Below, piece by piece: positions 1-10,400 of a DNA stretch of 64,000 bases. Made by a program: the position numbers and the translations under genes. Source of the DNA: Scybalousia_A sp964639765 (GTDB taxonomy: Bacteria > Bacteroidota > Bacteroidia > Bacteroidales > P3); assembly GCA_964639765.1 (NCBI GenBank), contig CAZXEN010000003.1, positions 1 through 64,000 of the forward strand. Direction: 5' to 3'. The stretch's first letter is position 1, and the number at the start of each line of letters is the position of its first letter. The notes beneath the pieces are model-generated. The model did no database searches and was not told the DNA's origin. It saw only the letters and a program-made list of their open reading frames with translations.

Positions 1-111
1 ATTAATACAATGATCAATAAGTTTCCCTAAACTGGAAAAATCTATACTTTCGTGTTTGTCAAAAGGTGTTACAAGTGCAACTCCTGTACCTTTTATATCA
101 AAACTTTTCAC
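1..111 (-). CDS. dapA: 4-hydroxy-tetrahydrodipicolinate synthase, N-terminal part (runs off the window)
   Basis: DapA condenses pyruvate with aspartate semialdehyde in the cytoplasm, the first committed step of diaminopimelate and lysine synthesis. Only the first 37 codons lie inside the window. They read VKSFDIKGTGVALVTPF and continue with an ESIDF..LGKLIDH stretch, which is the standard first strand and helix of the DapA barrel. The start is read as GTG at 111; no ATG lies upstream in frame before the promoter. A TAATTTTG -7 box sits at 163-156 on the same strand. The gene is divergent from porW. The family call is firm for so short a piece, but the active-site lysine and tyrosine lie outside the window. 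Confidence 0.85.
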   Translation of the reverse strand, partial: MKSFDIKGTGVALVTPFDKHESIDFSSLGKLIDHCIN

Positions 112-155
112 TTTTGTTTGGATTTTTTTAGTTCTACATCCCGATACTGAAAAGA

Positions 156-163
156 CAAAATTA
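156..163 (-). promoter_or_regulatory. -7 promoter box (TAATTTTG) upstream of dapA
   Basis: The minus strand reads TAATTTTG, matching the Bacteroidota -7 consensus TAnnTTTG, about 45 bases before the dapA GTG. No clear -33 TTTG was identified. Confidence 0.5.
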
Positions 164-267
164 ATAATTTTTTTTTATCTACCAAAGGAAAATTATATTT
201 TTTTGATTTGTGCATAATAAAGGTTTCAAAATTTCGTTTCTTTTTTTGTACGGAAAAACTATAGAAT

Positions 268-3006
268 TTGAAAAAGAAACTGCTTTATATTTGTACCTTG
301 CTTATATGTTTTTTATTTGTCTCTTGCTCCACACATAAAGACAAGTGGATAAATAGAAACTATCATGCAGTTGTCGGATACTACAATGCCCTTTGGAACG
401 GCAAGGAAGCCTTGAAAGAAGGTCAAAGGACAATAAAACAAAACTGGAAAGACGACTACACCAGAATACTCCCTATATACATAAATGGCACCAATGAACA
501 AGCCGCTGCAATAAAAGGAAACACAGACAGGGCTATTGAGAAAGGCGGAAAGGTTGTCAAAGTCCATTCAATGAGATTTTCTGGCGTGGAAAAAAACATT
601 GTGATTGATGATGCTTATCTTCTGATTGGACAGGCTTGTTTTTATGCCCATGACTATAAAGGTGCTGAAGCCTCTTTTCAATATATTATAGGAAACTGGA
701 AAAATAGAAAAGAGATTTATGAACCTATGCTTTGGCTTGCCTTGACCTATAGCAAGGAAAAGAAATATGCCGAAGCAGAGATTATGCTTAAACAGGTTCA
801 AAAAGCGATTGAAGAAAAGAAAGCCCCAAAGAAACTGAAGAAGATGATGCATCTTGTCTGGGCAGAGAACGACATTGCACAAGGAAAAACGATTTCTGCC
901 TTACAGAACCTGCAGCTAAGAAAGAAAAACTTTTTTGAGAAAGAACTCAACACAAGAACACGTTTCATAGAGGGACAGATTTATATGAACAATAAACAGT
1001 ATTCACAAGCAACCAAATGTTTCAAATATACACATAGGCATGCTTCGGATTATACCATGCAGTTTGTGTCCCAGTTGAATATTGCCTTGTGCTTTGACCC
1101 TGCCAAAAAGAACAGCATATCTATTATTGAAGATTTGGAAGATATGCTTGATGACAAAAAGAATGAAAACTATCTTGACCAGATATATTACGCTATAGGA
1201 GAAATTTATTTCCGCAACCGCAGTAATGAAATTGCCTGCAAAAAATGGGAAGAGAGCGTAAAATACTCTACAAACAACAAAATACAAAAAATGGCTTCTG
1301 CACTAAGAGCAGCAAATGTTTATTATGATACTCTTCAAAACTACATAAAAGCTCAAATGTACTATGATACTGCATTAAATCTTATGGATAAAGACTATCC
1401 AAGCAGAAGCGTTATTCTTTCAAGACAAAGAGTTCTTACTTCTCTGGTGGAGAACCTTAATAAAATAACCCGTTGGGATAGTCTGCTGGCACTTAGTGAG
1501 CTAAGCGAATCTGAATTAAATGCAAAAATAGAGAAATGGATTGCTGATTACAAAGCAGAACAAAAACGGAAGGAAGAAGAAGCAAAGATACAGCAGGCTA
1601 TATTAGCCCGCAATGCTTCCATGAATAATTTCAATCAACTAAACAGAAACACCAACAATTTTTATTTTAGCAATCCTACAACAGTTCAAAGCGGCAAACT
1701 GGAGTTTCAAAGAAAATGGGGAGAAAGAGCATTGGACGACAACTGGAGATTAAGCAGCAAGAAAGAAATAGGATTTGAAGATGAAGAATTGGCAGAAAAC
1801 GGAGAAGAAAACGACAGTGTAAGCAACAAAACAAACACAGATAATTCTCCGGCTTATACTCCAGACAAAAGGGAATACTATACAAAGGACATACCTTTTA
1901 CACAAGGAGCCAAAGATTCTGCTCATGCTGAAATAGCAGATGCATTGCTTGAAGCAGGATATATTTATTTTCAAGGTATAAACAATATCCCGAAAGCAAT
2001 AGAAACATTTATTGATTTACAAACCCGTTATCCAGACCACATAAATGTTCTGCCGTCTTCTTATCATCTTTATAAACTGTATGATCAAAAAGGAGATTAT
2101 CCTAATTCCAATTTCTACAAAAACAAAATTCTTTCCGAGTATCCTGAAAGTGAATATGCCATGATGATAAAAAATCCCGATTACCTGAATGACATAAAAA
2201 ACAACAACACTCTTGCAGAACGATTATACAAAGATGCATATAAAAGTTATGCCAACAATGAATTTCGTGCTACAATAGAGAAATCCAAGACAGCAATAGA
2301 CTCTATAAAGATAGGACCTTATATTCCTCGTCTGAAGTTCTTGTCTGCTCTTTCAAAAGGCAAGTTATATGGAGTTGATTCCTTGGCAGACAATCTTAAC
2401 ATGATAATCTTCAATCATCCGAACAGTGAAGTTACTCCTATAATAGAAAGACAGTTACAATACTTGTCAGATAACTATAACATAAAAGATTTTGATATAA
2501 AATACGATTCTACACGTTACAACAGGACACTTGAAAAAGATTCCACAAGCGTAGATGACATTATTCCAAAAGATTCCATCGAGAATGCCATGGCTGTAAA
2601 CAGAGATGATATTCTTGACGCTGAATCCTTGATATATAGAAACAAGGATATGCAACACTATTATCTTATATTCTTTGATGACAGCAAGATAGATATTTCT
2701 TACATACAAAAAATCATATGTGAATACAACGACAAAAACTACCCAGAACTCAATCTGCAATCCACTTCCCAGCTGTTCACTCTTTCAGACCAAATGATAA
2801 ATGTACGTAAATTCAAAAACAAACAAGAAGCCTTGGAATACTTTGACAACATACAACAGGACGAAGAATTTAAAAAACTCTCGCCTTCTTATTACAGACA
2901 CTGCGTTATATCTATTCAGAACTATTCCACTCTATACAACAAAAGAAACATTGATGCCTATATAAAATACTTCAGGCTAATGTATCTGAAAGACAGAGAA
3001 CAATAA
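268..3006 (+). CDS. porW: PorW/SprE-type T9SS TPR lipoprotein
   Basis: This is a large TPR lipoprotein of the PorW (Porphyromonas) / SprE (Flavobacterium) family, needed for type IX secretion and, in gliding relatives, motility. The signal peptide ends in a lipobox, FVSC, with Cys20 as the lipidated residue. The N-terminal NRNYHAVVGYYNALWNGKEALKEG block is characteristic of the family. Residues about 110-400 form TPR-like helical repeats, a low-complexity linker rich in Asn, Glu and Lys follows around 420-530, and a second helical-repeat region runs from about 555. At 912 residues the length is normal. The start is TTG at 268: a TAG stop lies directly upstream in frame (262-264) and the signal peptide begins exactly here. 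Two T9SS cargo proteins elsewhere in the window fit this function. Confidence 0.85.
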   Translation: MKKKLLYICTLLICFLFVSCSTHKDKWINRNYHAVVGYYNALWNGKEALKEGQRTIKQNWKDDYTRILPIYINGTNEQAAAIKGNTDRAIEKGGKVVKVHSMRFSGVEKNIVIDDAYLLIGQACFYAHDYKGAEASFQYIIGNWKNRKEIYEPMLWLALTYSKEKKYAEAEIMLKQVQKAIEEKKAPKKLKKMMHLVWAENDIAQGKTISALQNLQLRKKNFFEKELNTRTRFIEGQIYMNNKQYSQATKCFKYTHRHASDYTMQFVSQLNIALCFDPAKKNSISIIEDLEDMLDDKKNENYLDQIYYAIGEIYFRNRSNEIACKKWEESVKYSTNNKIQKMASALRAANVYYDTLQNYIKAQMYYDTALNLMDKDYPSRSVILSRQRVLTSLVENLNKITRWDSLLALSELSESELNAKIEKWIADYKAEQKRKEEEAKIQQAILARNASMNNFNQLNRNTNNFYFSNPTTVQSGKLEFQRKWGERALDDNWRLSSKKEIGFEDEELAENGEENDSVSNKTNTDNSPAYTPDKREYYTKDIPFTQGAKDSAHAEIADALLEAGYIYFQGINNIPKAIETFIDLQTRYPDHINVLPSSYHLYKLYDQKGDYPNSNFYKNKILSEYPESEYAMMIKNPDYLNDIKNNNTLAERLYKDAYKSYANNEFRATIEKSKTAIDSIKIGPYIPRLKFLSALSKGKLYGVDSLADNLNMIIFNHPNSEVTPIIERQLQYLSDNYNIKDFDIKYDSTRYNRTLEKDSTSVDDIIPKDSIENAMAVNRDDILDAESLIYRNKDMQHYYLIFFDDSKIDISYIQKIICEYNDKNYPELNLQSTSQLFTLSDQMINVRKFKNKQEALEYFDNIQQDEEFKKLSPSYYRHCVISIQNYSTLYNKRNIDAYIKYFRLMYLKDREQ

Positions 3007-3026
3007 AAAAAAACTTTATATACATT

Positions 3027-3422
3027 ATGAAAAAACATCCTTTAGTATCATATCTTATGAAAATAACAACATTATCACTTGTATTGTGTTTTGTTGTCTT
3101 GTTTTCCCTGTTGCTAATACCAAAAGATTTTTTCTCTGCAAACATACCTTATTATATAATTATGTTTTTTGCAGTAACATTTGCTTCTTATTCCTTTATG
3201 TATTACGCTCCTACAAAGACAAATCTGAAGTTTGAACAGGCATTTTTGCTGACACGGCTGATAAAAATGTTAATTTATATTGCAGTTTTAGTCGTTGTTC
3301 TTTTGGCACATATTGAAAAAAATATTAAATTTGCAGTCGCTTATATGCTACTCTTTGTGGTGTATCAGGTATTCGACGTTATAACAATAAAAACGCTTGT
3401 AAATAAGAATAAAAAACAATGA
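3027..3422 (+). CDS. small four-helix integral membrane protein, unknown function
   Basis: This 131-residue protein has four predicted membrane helices, at about residues 13-32, 40-58, 78-97 and 100-118, and a lysine-rich C-terminal tail. I do not recognise a specific family; size and topology resemble the small AtpI-like membrane proteins found in many Bacteroidota, but nothing diagnostic is visible. It starts 20 bp after porW and its stop codon overlaps the next start (ATGA), so the three genes are probably co-transcribed and the last two translationally coupled. Confidence 0.7.
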   Translation: MKKHPLVSYLMKITTLSLVLCFVVLFSLLLIPKDFFSANIPYYIIMFFAVTFASYSFMYYAPTKTNLKFEQAFLLTRLIKMLIYIAVLVVVLLAHIEKNIKFAVAYMLLFVVYQVFDVITIKTLVNKNKKQ

Positions 3423-3844
3423 ATATGAAAACATTACGTATATTTAAGATACTTTGTTTAGGACTTGTAAGTATATTGGCTGTTTCCTGTGAGAAAGACT
3501 TAGGAGAAGATGTTGATATACTTGCTGGCAAATGGAGAAACCAAAGCACTTTGGAAAATGAAACTTTGTTGCAGGAACAACCATGGAAGGCTTTGGATTA
3601 TATAGAGTATGCTCCCTACAACAGTGTCAGGGCAAAACGTACCGTAACCGAATATACTTACTCCAGCGATACAGAATACAGTATAGACAAGAGCGGTACC
3701 TATACAATAAAAGGCGATACTCTTATAAGAATAGACAATTCCGGTTCTGAACGTTTCTTCAAAATAGTAACTATCAACAAGAATCAATTTATATACATCA
3801 ATTCTATGGGTGAAACAACGACATATTTGAGATACAAAAAATAA
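3419..3844 (+). CDS. small lipoprotein, unknown function
   Basis: This 141-residue predicted lipoprotein has a signal peptide ending in AVSC (Cys24 from the first Met), followed by an acidic EKDLGEDVD stretch. The mature part is short and beta-rich, with phrases such as LAGKWRN, SGTYTIKGDTLIRID and FIYINSMGETTTYLRYKK. These resemble the lipocalin-like lipoproteins of Bacteroidota, where 'GKW' near the start marks the first strand; that assignment is an inference. The first ATG overlaps the previous stop by four bases; a second ATG at 3425 is also possible. It is probably the last gene of the porW operon. Confidence 0.7.
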   Translation: MNMKTLRIFKILCLGLVSILAVSCEKDLGEDVDILAGKWRNQSTLENETLLQEQPWKALDYIEYAPYNSVRAKRTVTEYTYSSDTEYSIDKSGTYTIKGDTLIRIDNSGSERFFKIVTINKNQFIYINSMGETTTYLRYKK

Positions 3845-3877
3845 TCTGGATAACAAAACAAAAAAAATATAAAAATC

Positions 3878-4537
3878 ATGGATAAAAATCAAATAAAAGA
3901 AACCATAGCTAAAAGAGCTGCATTGGAATTGAAAGACGGTTATGTTGTTAATCTTGGTATAGGAATACCAGGAATGATTCCCAATTATTTGAAACCGGGA
4001 GTAAATGTTTTGATTCAGGCAGAAAACGGTATGGTCGGCATGGGTCCAAACGCCAAAGAAGGACAAGAAGACAAAGAATGGGTAAATGCAGGCGGTGCTT
4101 ATATCACTGCAATCAAAGGTGCTGCAACATTTGACAGTGCAACTTCATTTGGTATCATCAGAGGCGGACACGTAGATGCTTCTATTCTTGGTGCTTTGCA
4201 AGTTTCTGAAAATGGAGACTTGGCTAACTGGATGATACCTGGAAAGAAAGTTCCTGGAATGGGCGGTGCCATGGATTTATTGGAAGGTGCCAAGAAGATA
4301 ATACTTACTATGGAACACACAGCCAAAGGAAATCCAAAGATACTTAAAAAATGTACTCTTCCTCTTACTGCAAAAGGCAAAGTAAATATGATTATAACTG
4401 AAATGGGGGTTATGGAAATCACTCCGGAAGGCATAGTCCTTACTGAAATAAATCCAGAATTCACCGTTGAACAAGTACAACAGGCAACGGAAGCAACTCT
4501 TATCATATCAAAAGACTTAAAGCCAATGTTGCAATAA
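3878..4537 (+). CDS. 3-oxoacid/acetoacetate CoA-transferase, beta subunit
   Basis: This is the beta subunit of a family I CoA-transferase (ScoB/AtoA/CtfB type), which moves CoA between a short-chain acyl-CoA and acetate or acetoacetate. The 219-residue length is normal. Visible marks are the N-terminal IAKRAALELKDG block, the GIGIPGM glycine loop (about 27-33) and the AENGMVGMGP segment (about 48-57), whose glutamate (about Glu49) is the residue that forms the glutamyl-CoA thioester in this family. The usual partner alpha subunit is not next to it and not in the window, which is unusual because the two are normally adjacent. Its likely role with the bcd-etf genes at 39-42 kb is in butyrate-type fermentation (inference). 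A terminator follows. Confidence 0.88.
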   Translation: MDKNQIKETIAKRAALELKDGYVVNLGIGIPGMIPNYLKPGVNVLIQAENGMVGMGPNAKEGQEDKEWVNAGGAYITAIKGAATFDSATSFGIIRGGHVDASILGALQVSENGDLANWMIPGKKVPGMGGAMDLLEGAKKIILTMEHTAKGNPKILKKCTLPLTAKGKVNMIITEMGVMEITPEGIVLTEINPEFTVEQVQQATEATLIISKDLKPMLQ

Positions 4538-4550
4538 GATTATTGTTTAC

Positions 4551-4597
4551 AAAAGAGGGATGATTAGGAATATTCTTAATCATCTCTTTTTGTTTTT
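4551..4597 (+). terminator. terminator between convergent CoA-transferase and EamA genes
   Basis: A hairpin with arms AAAAGAGGGATGATTA and TAATCATCTCTTTT (two-base bulge) is followed by a T-rich run. The reverse strand also has a short T run, so it may serve both convergent genes. Confidence 0.7.
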
Positions 4598-4612
4598 GCA
4601 GCAAAGTCTTGT

Positions 4613-5557
4613 CTATTTCCTTATTATATCTTTCATGGTCTTTTCTATCTTCTGTTTTTCCAAAGTTTGTTTTCTGCTTCTTGAAGTTGTAACGATATAA
4701 ACTCCAGAGAAAATCAACAAAGCTGCTATGACTTTGTAAACAGTAAGCACATCCATAAGAAGGATAATGGAAATTATTGTAGTCATTACAGGCTGAACAT
4801 AATTATACATGGAAAGAGTTGTAGGACGTAATCTTGCCTGAGCCATAGGAATAAAAATATAATTGAGAAAAGTAGCAAAACAAACAACATAGCACAGTTC
4901 CAAACAAGTCCTGGTTGTCAATATGGAATAATCAAAAATCCTTACGTATGGAAAAGTTATAGGCAAAACTACAATGGAAGAAGCCAGAAACATCCATTTC
5001 ATTACGTTTATCGGGTGATTTCTCTTTATAAGTTTACTGAACAGTGTAAGATAAAGGGCGTATGACACTCCGCTTATGAGACAGAAGGCTATTCCCAAAA
5101 CATTGTTTGTTGCACCTGCTATATTGAAACTTTGTTTTGTAAATATAAGTATCAATGCTCCCGTAAGACCACATACAACTCCCAATGCTTTCTTGAAAGT
5201 CAGCGGTTCTTTCAGAAAGACTGCAGCCATTATCATCGTGAAAATAGGGGTCATACTTACGATAATGGAAGCATTAGTCGGTGTTGTATTGCTAAGACCG
5301 AGGATAAACAGAAACAGATTGAACACTATTCCGAACAAAGAAGCCAGACACAGCAGAAACACATCTTTTCTATCCACTTTAGGCACCCTGAACACAAAAG
5401 AAGCTATCCAGAACAACAACGCACAACCAACAAATCTGAACGTGGAAAGGATATATGGTCCCACAACGTTCAAGGCATCTTTGGCAAAAGGCGTATTTAT
5501 GCCAAAAATTATGTTTGTCAGCAATATCAATATGTGCCCTTTTGTTGTTTCTTTCAT
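4613..5557 (-). CDS. EamA/DMT-superfamily transporter
   Basis: This 314-residue inner-membrane protein of the drug/metabolite transporter superfamily has two tandem EamA domains of five helices each (about residues 7-137 and 152-290) and a basic C-terminal tail. The segments NIIFGINTPFAKDAL and STFRFVGCALLFW near the N-terminus are typical of family helices 1-2. The substrate cannot be told from sequence. The start overlaps the stop of the upstream M23 peptidase gene by four bases (ATGA), implying translational coupling, but no functional link between the two is evident. Confidence 0.85.
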   Translation of the reverse strand: MKETTKGHILILLTNIIFGINTPFAKDALNVVGPYILSTFRFVGCALLFWIASFVFRVPKVDRKDVFLLCLASLFGIVFNLFLFILGLSNTTPTNASIIVSMTPIFTMIMAAVFLKEPLTFKKALGVVCGLTGALILIFTKQSFNIAGATNNVLGIAFCLISGVSYALYLTLFSKLIKRNHPINVMKWMFLASSIVVLPITFPYVRIFDYSILTTRTCLELCYVVCFATFLNYIFIPMAQARLRPTTLSMYNYVQPVMTTIISIILLMDVLTVYKVIAALLIFSGVYIVTTSRSRKQTLEKQKIEKTMKDIIRK

Positions 5558-7281
5558 CTTATTATCTTGTAGGTCTCGGTTCTCGTGTTGTTGTTCTTGT
5601 CCATAACCACAACTTTCAAGGTATTTTCGCCTGTTTTCAGGCTTTCATCTATAAAATAGGTAAGCATGGCGTTTTTACCGTCATATTCCATAAGCACCCA
5701 CTTGCCGTTTATATATCCTTTATAGGAAAACACTCCCGTCAGGTTGTCCGTTATTTTTACTTTCAAGGTTTTCTGGTTGGAAGACAGTTTTTTATTCGGC
5801 TTGAAATTTACAGGTTTTATATTTGGAGCTGTTGTATCAATCCAGACAGCAAAGACTCCAAAGTCTCCTGTCTTTGCTTCTACAAAACCATCTTTGTATC
5901 TGCCTCCTACAGAAGAAAATCCTCCTTTTGAATTAATCTTTACTATAGTGTATTTGTCCTTTAAGGCGTTATCAACTTTATATGGTTTTATCTTAATGGT
6001 AATTTTTTTCTTCACAGGTTCAAAGACATTGTGCAGAGTATGAACATTTGAATAGGTGCCTTTTCTTTCGTAATATTCCAAGTCAATACTTTCGTACAGG
6101 CAATTCTTTGGAAACATAAAAATACTTCCGTCCGATGCCTTGTAAGTACTGCTTTCGTCATAATTGATATGCATTACGCGTGGTTTCAGTGTGTTATTTC
6201 TTACAGCGTAGTCTGTTTCATAGCCCCGTACATAGAAAACATAGTTTGTTTTGTTGTTTTTTATATCTATAAAACGCCATTCTATCCTATAAACAGAATC
6301 TTTTTTCACCTCAAGAATACCTTTGTTCGCATAGGTATCGTATGGCAGTTTGCCGTTCTCAAGAAGTCGGGAACTCAGATAGCGTTTTCCTGTCTTGATA
6401 TACAAAGGATAGTTTATCACAGCATCAACATAGCCGTAATTGACAAAAGAAAACTCGTTTATCTTATGGGAAAAAATCCTGTTGTTGTTGACATATAACT
6501 CAGAATGCAACACTCCGTTGCGCATGGACGAATTCTTGGAAGGGTCATAAGCCAGAACAGAAAAATAGATATTGCCTGAACAATCTATGGTGTCAAACAT
6601 TGGCATGTTGTCTTTGTCCTTTCTGTCCGAAGCCTTCCATGTGAATGTATTGGCAGAGCTATTCACGCTTGCATTCTTCAATGGTGTAATGGCAAGAGAC
6701 TCTATGTAGGGAGGAATGGTATCTTCTATATCCAGAAAACGCAAAGGATTAAGAGGGTTTTCTGTCTTGGAGTTCCTGACTTCAAAATGAAGATGAGGAC
6801 CGGCAGCAGAACCGCTTTCTCCAGAAACTGCTATGGTATCACCTTTCTTTACATGGATAACAGGTGTTGTGAAAGTGAAATCAAATTCATAAGACTGATT
6901 GGAATATTGATGTTTCTTCACCCATTTTTCTATCTCTCCACAATATCTTTCCAAGTGCATATAGACAGTAGTATAGCCATTCGGGTGGGTAATGTAGAGA
7001 TTTTTGCCTCCGCCGTAAGCCTGCACTTTTATTCTTGAAACATATCCGTCTGCAGGAGCATAGACATTATAGCCTGTCTTGCCGTTTGTCCTTATATCCA
7101 AGCCGGAATGGAAATGGGAACCTCTAAGCTCGGCAAAGCTTCCTGTTGAATACAAAGGTATTTTCAAAGGTAAAGCAAACACTCCTTTATACTCCTGTGC
7201 AGAGACTACAGAGAAGATAAACGACAGATAACCAATGACAAAAAAAACGAAGATTTTAACATCAAAAGAGTTGGTTTTCAT
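5554..7281 (-). CDS. secreted M23 family metallopeptidase (LytM-like)
   Basis: This exported zinc peptidase probably cleaves peptidoglycan cross-bridges. From the ATG at 7281 there is a signal peptide of about 28 residues ending VVSAQ, then the M23 domain at about 35-185 with HSGLD (about 58-62) and HLHFE supplying metal ligands. About 350 further residues follow, including Ig-like beta regions near the C-terminus (TAPNIKPVNFKPNKK onward). A TTG start nine codons upstream (7308) is open, but those codons lie inside a 21-bp repeat array, so the ATG is preferred. Two repeat units also encode the first residues of the signal peptide. The gene is coupled to the EamA gene downstream. Confidence 0.85.
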   Translation of the reverse strand: MKTNSFDVKIFVFFVIGYLSFIFSVVSAQEYKGVFALPLKIPLYSTGSFAELRGSHFHSGLDIRTNGKTGYNVYAPADGYVSRIKVQAYGGGKNLYITHPNGYTTVYMHLERYCGEIEKWVKKHQYSNQSYEFDFTFTTPVIHVKKGDTIAVSGESGSAAGPHLHFEVRNSKTENPLNPLRFLDIEDTIPPYIESLAITPLKNASVNSSANTFTWKASDRKDKDNMPMFDTIDCSGNIYFSVLAYDPSKNSSMRNGVLHSELYVNNNRIFSHKINEFSFVNYGYVDAVINYPLYIKTGKRYLSSRLLENGKLPYDTYANKGILEVKKDSVYRIEWRFIDIKNNKTNYVFYVRGYETDYAVRNNTLKPRVMHINYDESSTYKASDGSIFMFPKNCLYESIDLEYYERKGTYSNVHTLHNVFEPVKKKITIKIKPYKVDNALKDKYTIVKINSKGGFSSVGGRYKDGFVEAKTGDFGVFAVWIDTTAPNIKPVNFKPNKKLSSNQKTLKVKITDNLTGVFSYKGYINGKWVLMEYDGKNAMLTYFIDESLKTGENTLKVVVMDKNNNTRTETYKIIR

Positions 7282-7328
7282 ACTCAAAAACTTGATTTTT
7301 ACTTTCAAAAACTTGATTATTTTTATTG
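7241..7328. repeat. 21-bp periodic repeat array E, at the 5' end of the M23 peptidase gene
   Basis: On the minus strand four units follow each other at 21 bp steps: ATCAAGTTTTTG twice, then ACCAACTCTTTTG, then ATCTTCGTTTTTTT. On the plus strand the TTG cores fall at 7271, 7292 and 7313, exactly 21 apart. Two units lie upstream of the chosen start codon and the other two are inside the coding sequence. The units match arrays A-D elsewhere in the window. Confidence 0.6.
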
Positions 7329-7408
7329 ATATTCAAAAAAAATAAGGCCTTTAAAAATCTTTAACAAAAAGAAATTTCAAAGACCTTAATAATATTCAGT
7401 TTATTGTA

Positions 7409-10400
7409 TTAGTTTCCTATGTTCAGAGATATGTTCTGAGTCTGGGTGTTCTGTGCCTGCATCTGTGCCATGTAGGAACTGAAAGTCGGTGAAGAAGAAA
7501 TTCTTTGTACAACATCTCTCAATCCATAGTTCTTTGCATAAGAGTAGATATACTGAGTTATTTCCATTATACTTTTTTTCATATCAGCAAGATCTACTAC
7601 CCCACCCTCTTTTTCCAATACATCAAGTATTTCATTGAAAGACTTGGAAGCTTCCTCTTTGTTGCCACCATCTCTTAGTGCTGTGGCAGAGGAGTTGAAC
7701 TTGGTAATCAGGTTGTTTAATTTATCAGAGAAAGATATTGATGCCAGCATTGTTTTCACCTCAAGAATATCCTCTATCTCTTTCTGCAGATCCTTGATTC
7801 CTCTATTTCTTAAATCAGAATTATATATCTGTGCAAGAATTATGGTGATAAGATTTTTGTCTCCTTCCACACTTCTTGCTTTCTTTCCAGAGAATTTGGA
7901 ATAATATGCAAGGTATGATTTATAATAGTCTATTATTGATTTATAAACCTGCTTTCCTTTTTCAAGAGCTCCTGCATCACAATAAGCATTTGCAAGCATT
8001 ATGTCTGCCCTATCAAAAGCTATCTTTGAACATGGAAATTCTTTTACGCATTTATCCAAGATATTTATTGCCTTTTGTTTCTCTCCTTTGCCAATAAGAC
8101 TGTTGGCAAGTGCAACATAGTTCTGACGCATTACCTTTGAGTTGGATATTGTTACAGCGCTCTCCAAATATACACCTTCCTTGTTGACATTTCCCCAAGA
8201 AAACTTATCCATGAACATGGAATAGGATTTGGATGTATATTGACCGTTGGTCTTATAAGGAACTATTCTGTAAACAATACCTTCTGGAATACAATAATCC
8301 ATAATATCCGGAACAACTTCTCTGAGCAAATAAGGATTCATCACATATATAGGACGTTCAAAATGATTGCTTGCAAGAATATCCAAAAGCATAAGCTGCT
8401 GACGATACAGTTGTGCAAACATATTGTTCAAACCAGGCTCAGCAGGTATGGAAAAAACAAACTCTCCTTTCTCACCGTCAACAAGTTCTTTCGGATAGTT
8501 GCCAGCCTTGGCTGCCTTTGCTTTGTCAAAAGTAATCCTAAAGTTGTTTGTAGGCAAAACTGCTATGTATTTATAATCTTTAAGCATCTCTATCTGACTG
8601 AAAGGCTGCTGTCCTGAATTAGCTTTTATGACTTGTTTTAGTGTAGACTGCAGCTCCATGGTATCAGAACTTGCCTGTGCAAAGTTAAGATCCTGACCCA
8701 ATGAGTAATAATCTTTATCCAAAGTAAAAGGAAGTTTGTCACTTTCATAGATTTTGTTGTAAAGCTGTTCCACATACCAACCCATACCGGAAAGAGTGTA
8801 GTTCAATACTCTCACATCTGTACGTATTCCTTCCACTTCCTGAGCATACCAAAGAGGGAATGTGTCATTATCGCCAAAAGTGATAAGTATAGCATTCTTA
8901 TCACAAGAATTCAAATAATTGGCTGCAAAATCTCTTGCCATATATCTGTCACTTCTGTCATGATCATCCCATTCTTGAGAAGCCATTAATACAGGCACAG
9001 CAAACAAACATACAACACTTATTGCAATGTTTCTGATATTTTCAGGTATTTTTACATTCTTCAGCCAATCACAAAGAGCATAGACGCCCAATCCTATCCA
9101 TATAGCAAAAGCATAGAAAGAACCTGCGTATGCATAATCTCTTTCTCTTGGCTGGTTTGGCGGTTGGTTAAGATAAAGAACAATAGCCAAGCCTGTCATA
9201 AAGAATAACAAGAAAACCACGAAAGCATTTTTCTTGTCTTTCCTGATATGATAGACAAGTCCCGCCAATCCCAACAACAAAGGTAAGAAGAATAAAGTGT
9301 TTCTTCCTTTATTGTTCTGCAAATCTGCTGGCAAATCTGTCTGAGGTCCTAAACGCATGTTGTCAATAAACTTGATTCCACTGATCCAATTACCATGAAT
9401 CAAGTCTTTTGTTCCGTTTGAAGCATCAGCAGGCGAGTTTTCATAGTTCAAACCATAGCTTTGTATGTCATTTTGTCTTCCAACAAAGTTCCACATAAAG
9501 TAACGCCAATACATATGATGTACTTGATAACGGAAAAAGTAAGTAAGGTTTTGTCCAAATGTTGGTTTATTAACTGCATTTTCGCTCATTCCAGCCCACA
9601 TTCTGTAGAACAAAGGATGTCTTCTGCCGTTATCTGAAGAATACATACGAGGAAATACAGTACAAACATTATCATTGAATTTTGGACTTCCTGAACGTAC
9701 TACAGCATCATATCTTTTTGTTTCTTTATTTTTTACATATTTTGTTGTAGTTGGAGATTCCTTTATATCATATGCTGTTGCGGTGAAATACTGTCCGTAT
9801 AACAAAGGTGTATCTCCATACTGTTCTCTATTCAGATAAGTAAGAAGAGATGTGGCATCTTTTGGAGCGTTTTCATTAATAGGAGTATTTGCATTGGCAC
9901 GTATGATAAGCGTTGCAAAAGTAGAATATCCTATAATAAGGAACAAGAATGAAAGCAAGGCTGTATTCACTATTGGTTTCATTTTCTTCTTTGACCACAT
10001 CAAACCCCAAACAACCAATCCGAACAATAAAACAAAATATATTATTGTTCCGCTGTTAAACGGCATACCAATACTGTTTACAAAGAAGATTTCAAAGTAA
10101 GCAGCCAGATTAACTATCTCCGGTATCACAAAATACATGACAACCGCCACCAAAACAATGGATAACAAACCAGCAAGAATAAATCCCTCGGGTGTTGTCT
10201 TCTTATATTTTTTGAAATATATAATATATGTGATAGCAGGAATTGTCAATATATTCAAAAGGTGAATACCTATTGCCACACCTATTAGGAATGCTATCAA
10301 AATTATCCAGCGTAAATTGTTGGAATATTCTGATTGTTCGTCCCATTTCAGAATAGCCCAGAACACTATGGCAGTAAAACAAGAAGACATCGCATAAACT

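Noticed and set aside
5076..5606. A 176-residue plus-strand open frame opposite the EamA transporter
   Set aside because: It is a shadow of the minus-strand membrane protein, with no start context and no recognisable domains.
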